Assembly (NCBI GenBank): GCA_964455375.1
Contig: CAYVXE010000005.1
Span: 1-64,000, forward strand
From: CAYVXE01 sp964455375
GTDB lineage: Bacteria; Zhuqueibacterota; Zhuqueibacteria; Oceanimicrobiales; Oceanimicrobiaceae
Direction of reading: 5' to 3'
DNA length: 64,000 nt
Below the pieces are notes generated by a model. That model made no database searches and was not told the origin of the DNA. It worked only from the letters and a program-made list of their open reading frames with translations. Every line of letters begins with the position of its first letter. Within the stretch, counting starts at the first letter, position 1. Positions 62,585 through 64,000 of this stretch are shown piece by piece. A program made the position numbers and the translations under genes.

Positions 62585-62697
62585 TTGATGCACAAAAATA
62601 AAATTTTGTTTCAAAATAAAACTAAATGCGATTCTCATTACTCAGAGCGGGGAGCTGTTGGTAAATAAGAAATAGGATGAATGATTAGGATGGTAAT

Positions 62698-63363
62698 ATG
62701 AACCTCATACGAATGTCGATCGTTTTGTTTTGTTGTTTTATTTGTAGTGTACCTGCATACGCGCTAACCTTAATTTCTCCCGCTCAGGCAGGTGAGCTAA
62801 ATTTGACCGGCGATCATGGTGTTTTAGATCAACTTTATGGCATGGAAAATTTACTCCGTGTAGATGATTCGAGGGATAAACTCTGGATGCGTACAGGAGG
62901 CGCGGTCAATGTCACTGCGAAAGCACGATTCGCCGGCTATTCTTTTCTATTCGGTTATGAGCACGGCACTGGTTTTCAATCCTTGTTTGGGGTACACGGA
63001 AGTAATCTGTCTGTTTGGGATAGTCACGGTTCTTTTTCAACCGATGGTCCGTTTTCATGGAATATCGACCCCAGTGGTGCGCCAATTTGGAGTTCAAACT
63101 ATTTAGATAATTCAGATCTTCTTGATCACATGGTAACGTATTTAATTACGTCCGGTACATATACCGGGAATTATATTCTGGCCTGGGAAGATTTATCTGG
63201 TCTGGGAGACCGTGACTACAATGATCTGGTGCTCGAAGTTGGGGGCGCTAAACCTTATTTTGACACCCCGGAACCTGCAACATTCACCTTACTCGGCGCC
63301 TGTCTTCTGGTTGTTTGGGGAACGGTGATACGACGGAAAAAGTTCACAAAGTCACGGGAATGA
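62698..63363 (+). CDS. PEP-CTERM sorting-domain protein (DUF4114-like)
   Basis: A 221-residue protein: signal peptide (1-23), a domain with the DUF4114-type signature 'ILAWEDLSGLGDRDYNDLVLEVGG', then a PEP-CTERM tail: P191-E-P193, a hydrophobic helix (about 196-213) and RRKK. Such tails are recognised by exosortase (EpsH/XrtA), which cleaves and attaches the protein at the surface in EPS-producing bacteria. The gene indicates that this genome has an exosortase, though none is encoded in the window. It links to the exosortase-associated type hydrolases at 47.6-49.4 kb. Confidence 0.87.
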   Translation: MNLIRMSIVLFCCFICSVPAYALTLISPAQAGELNLTGDHGVLDQLYGMENLLRVDDSRDKLWMRTGGAVNVTAKARFAGYSFLFGYEHGTGFQSLFGVHGSNLSVWDSHGSFSTDGPFSWNIDPSGAPIWSSNYLDNSDLLDHMVTYLITSGTYTGNYILAWEDLSGLGDRDYNDLVLEVGGAKPYFDTPEPATFTLLGACLLVVWGTVIRRKKFTKSRE

Positions 63364-63446
63364 ATTGGTTGAGTCTTAGAAAAACCACTTGCTTTTATTT
63401 CTGTAATCTTTTATATTCACCAAGTTTTTTTATCATTTCCTGTTAA

Positions 63447-63520
63447 GCCACCTTAGCTCAGATGGCCAGAGCAGCGCATTCGTAATGCGCAGGTCGTCGG
63501 TTCGACTCCGACAGGTGGCT
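63447..63520 (+). tRNA. tRNA-Thr(CGU)
   Basis: 74 bases. Acceptor GCCACCT / AGGTGGC (63447-63453 with 63513-63519), D stem GCTC/GAGC, anticodon stem GCGCA/TGCGC around loop TTCGTAA with anticodon CGT at 63481-63483, and T arm GTCGG-TTCGACT-CCGAC. The terminal CCA is not encoded. It decodes ACG (Thr). tRNA genes are common integration sites, but no attachment repeat is visible here. Confidence 0.95.
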
Positions 63521-63704
63521 CTTTTCATTTTTCCCCTTATTCTAATCACTACCACGTTGCAAACGGTTTATTAAAATCAATAAATATTGAAAATGTGGAA
63601 CAAAAGCGAATTGAGAAACGTTACAATAGTTCAAATACTTGAAAGAATGTTCAAGTAAAACAATAAAAAATCGATTTATCCAGAATAATAGAGAGTATAT
63701 TAAG

Positions 63705-64000
63705 ATGACTGTTTTAACGGAAGAGTCCTGTATTCGCAAAAATGTAAATGTTACACTTTTACAACAGTTACAAAAAAAACTGCTTGCAAAGGATGACCTT
63801 GAAAATTTGGCAGACTTGCTAACGGTGGCTGGAAATGAGACGCGCTTAAAAATTTTATTTCTTCTGTCAGAAGAGCACGAGCTTTGTGTATGCGATTTAG
63901 CCGATGTCACCGGAATGACGGTCTCGTCGATCAGTCACCAGTTAGCGAAACTTCGGGCATACGGCTTCATCGGGAAACGCCGCGAAGGGCAAACAATTTA
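63705..64000 (+). CDS. ArsR/SmtB-family metal-sensing repressor, truncated by window end
   Basis: ATG 63705; about 98 codons are visible and the frame runs off the end. A winged-helix core is visible: 'LADLLTVAGNETRLKILFLL', the ELCVCDLAD motif, in which the two Cys form the alpha-3 metal site of CadC/ArsR-type sensors, and the recognition helix 'MTVSSISHQLAKLRAYGFIGKRREGQ'. Another Cys near the N-terminus (residue 9) could complete a CadC-like site. The usual function is derepression of a metal efflux or resistance gene by Cd, Pb, Hg or As(III). It starts a new unit unrelated to the EPS genes. Confidence 0.88.
   Translation, partial: MTVLTEESCIRKNVNVTLLQQLQKKLLAKDDLENLADLLTVAGNETRLKILFLLSEEHELCVCDLADVTGMTVSSISHQLAKLRAYGFIGKRREGQTI

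Larger units (their letters stand above)
62216..62697. other. intergenic region with two hairpins
   Basis: 482 bases between the peroxidase and PEP-CTERM genes. It holds a long hairpin (62381-62427) and a strong terminator (62548-62584). Short frames on both strands overlap these structures and have no ribosome sites, so I regard the segment as a 3' untranslated region or a small RNA. Confidence 0.5.

Noticed and set aside
62337..62638. Overlapping short ORFs on both strands after the peroxidase gene
   Set aside because: They run through two hairpins, including a perfect terminator, and lack ribosome sites.
62677..62688. Three-codon ORF (M-N-D-stop) before the PEP-CTERM gene
   Set aside because: Ribosome site unconvincing compared with the other mini-ORFs; expected by chance.
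63542..63910. 122-codon minus-strand ORF opposite the ArsR-like gene
   Set aside because: The + strand frame has clear ArsR-family motifs; the minus frame is its shadow.
63447..64000. Genomic-island attachment site at tRNA-Thr
   Set aside because: No integrase and no repeat of the tRNA 3' end seen in the window.
1..64000. CRISPR arrays, insertion sequences, prophage genes
   Set aside because: No direct-repeat/spacer pattern, transposase or phage protein was recognised anywhere in the window.

Overview
The window is one almost entirely co-directional (+ strand) region of an AT-rich Gram-negative genome. Secreted proteins end in the 'YPNPFNP...SGVYFYRL...' C-terminal domain (type IX secretion type A / FlgD-like). 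That domain is typical of the FCB group and its candidate-phylum neighbours (Calditrichota, KSB1, Ignavibacteria-like lineages). One protein near the right end carries a PEP-CTERM (exosortase) tail. The lineage is an inference. A 100-N run at 14595-14694 marks a scaffold gap of unknown true length.

Left end (1-4.3 kb): three regulators. They are a NtrC-type sigma-54 activator whose receiver lacks the phospho-acceptor Asp, a second NtrC-like protein that lost the GAFTGA loop and the Walker B glutamate, and a stand-alone receiver. A good sigma-70 promoter precedes the first, and a good sigma-54 promoter plus a structured leader precedes the second.

4.5-35.8 kb: a Wzx/Wzy-type exopolysaccharide (EPS) operon. 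It opens with a NusG/RfaH/UpxY-type antiterminator preceded by an ops-like element. It continues with PEGA and FN3 envelope proteins, a Wza-like exporter, a Wzz-like protein, a separate BY-kinase, a DegT aminotransferase, a PglC-like initiating transferase, a PIG-L deacetylase, a formyltransferase, a membrane-SDR fusion, several glycosyltransferases, flippase, polymerase, methyltransferase and polysaccharide deacetylase. Also embedded are a fatty-acyl-AMP-ligase-like protein and three 'sulfatases' with Thr where the formylglycine Cys/Ser should be. The operon ends in three tandem membrane-anchored SGNH proteins.

36-57 kb: three tandem acyl/peptidyl carrier proteins, a PltA/Bmp2-type flavin-dependent halogenase, a LpxL-like acyltransferase, beta-helix and SGNH-like secreted proteins, an FkbM methyltransferase, two exosortase-associated-type alpha/beta hydrolases, a malectin-domain giant, a prolyl-carrier-protein dehydrogenase-type flavoprotein and a stand-alone adenylation enzyme. 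The adenylation pocket reads DLFYLALVIK, close to the proline code of PltF/RedM-type ligases. Carrier protein, prolyl ligase, dehydrogenase and halogenase together are the complete enzyme set known to make (halo)pyrrole-2-carboxyl-S-carrier protein. Finding this set interleaved with an EPS locus and with candidate acyltransferases, and without any ketosynthase or NRPS module, is the main discovery candidate: a polysaccharide or glycolipid decorated with (halogenated) pyrrole acyl groups.

57-64 kb: APS kinase, a type I phosphodiesterase-like protein, a small lipoprotein with a Lys-rich repeat, a di-heme cytochrome c peroxidase lipoprotein, a strong terminator, a PEP-CTERM protein, tRNA-Thr(CGU) and the start of an ArsR-family metal sensor cut by the window end. 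Three lipoprotein genes are preceded by tiny ORFs, two of them with strong ribosome binding sites.
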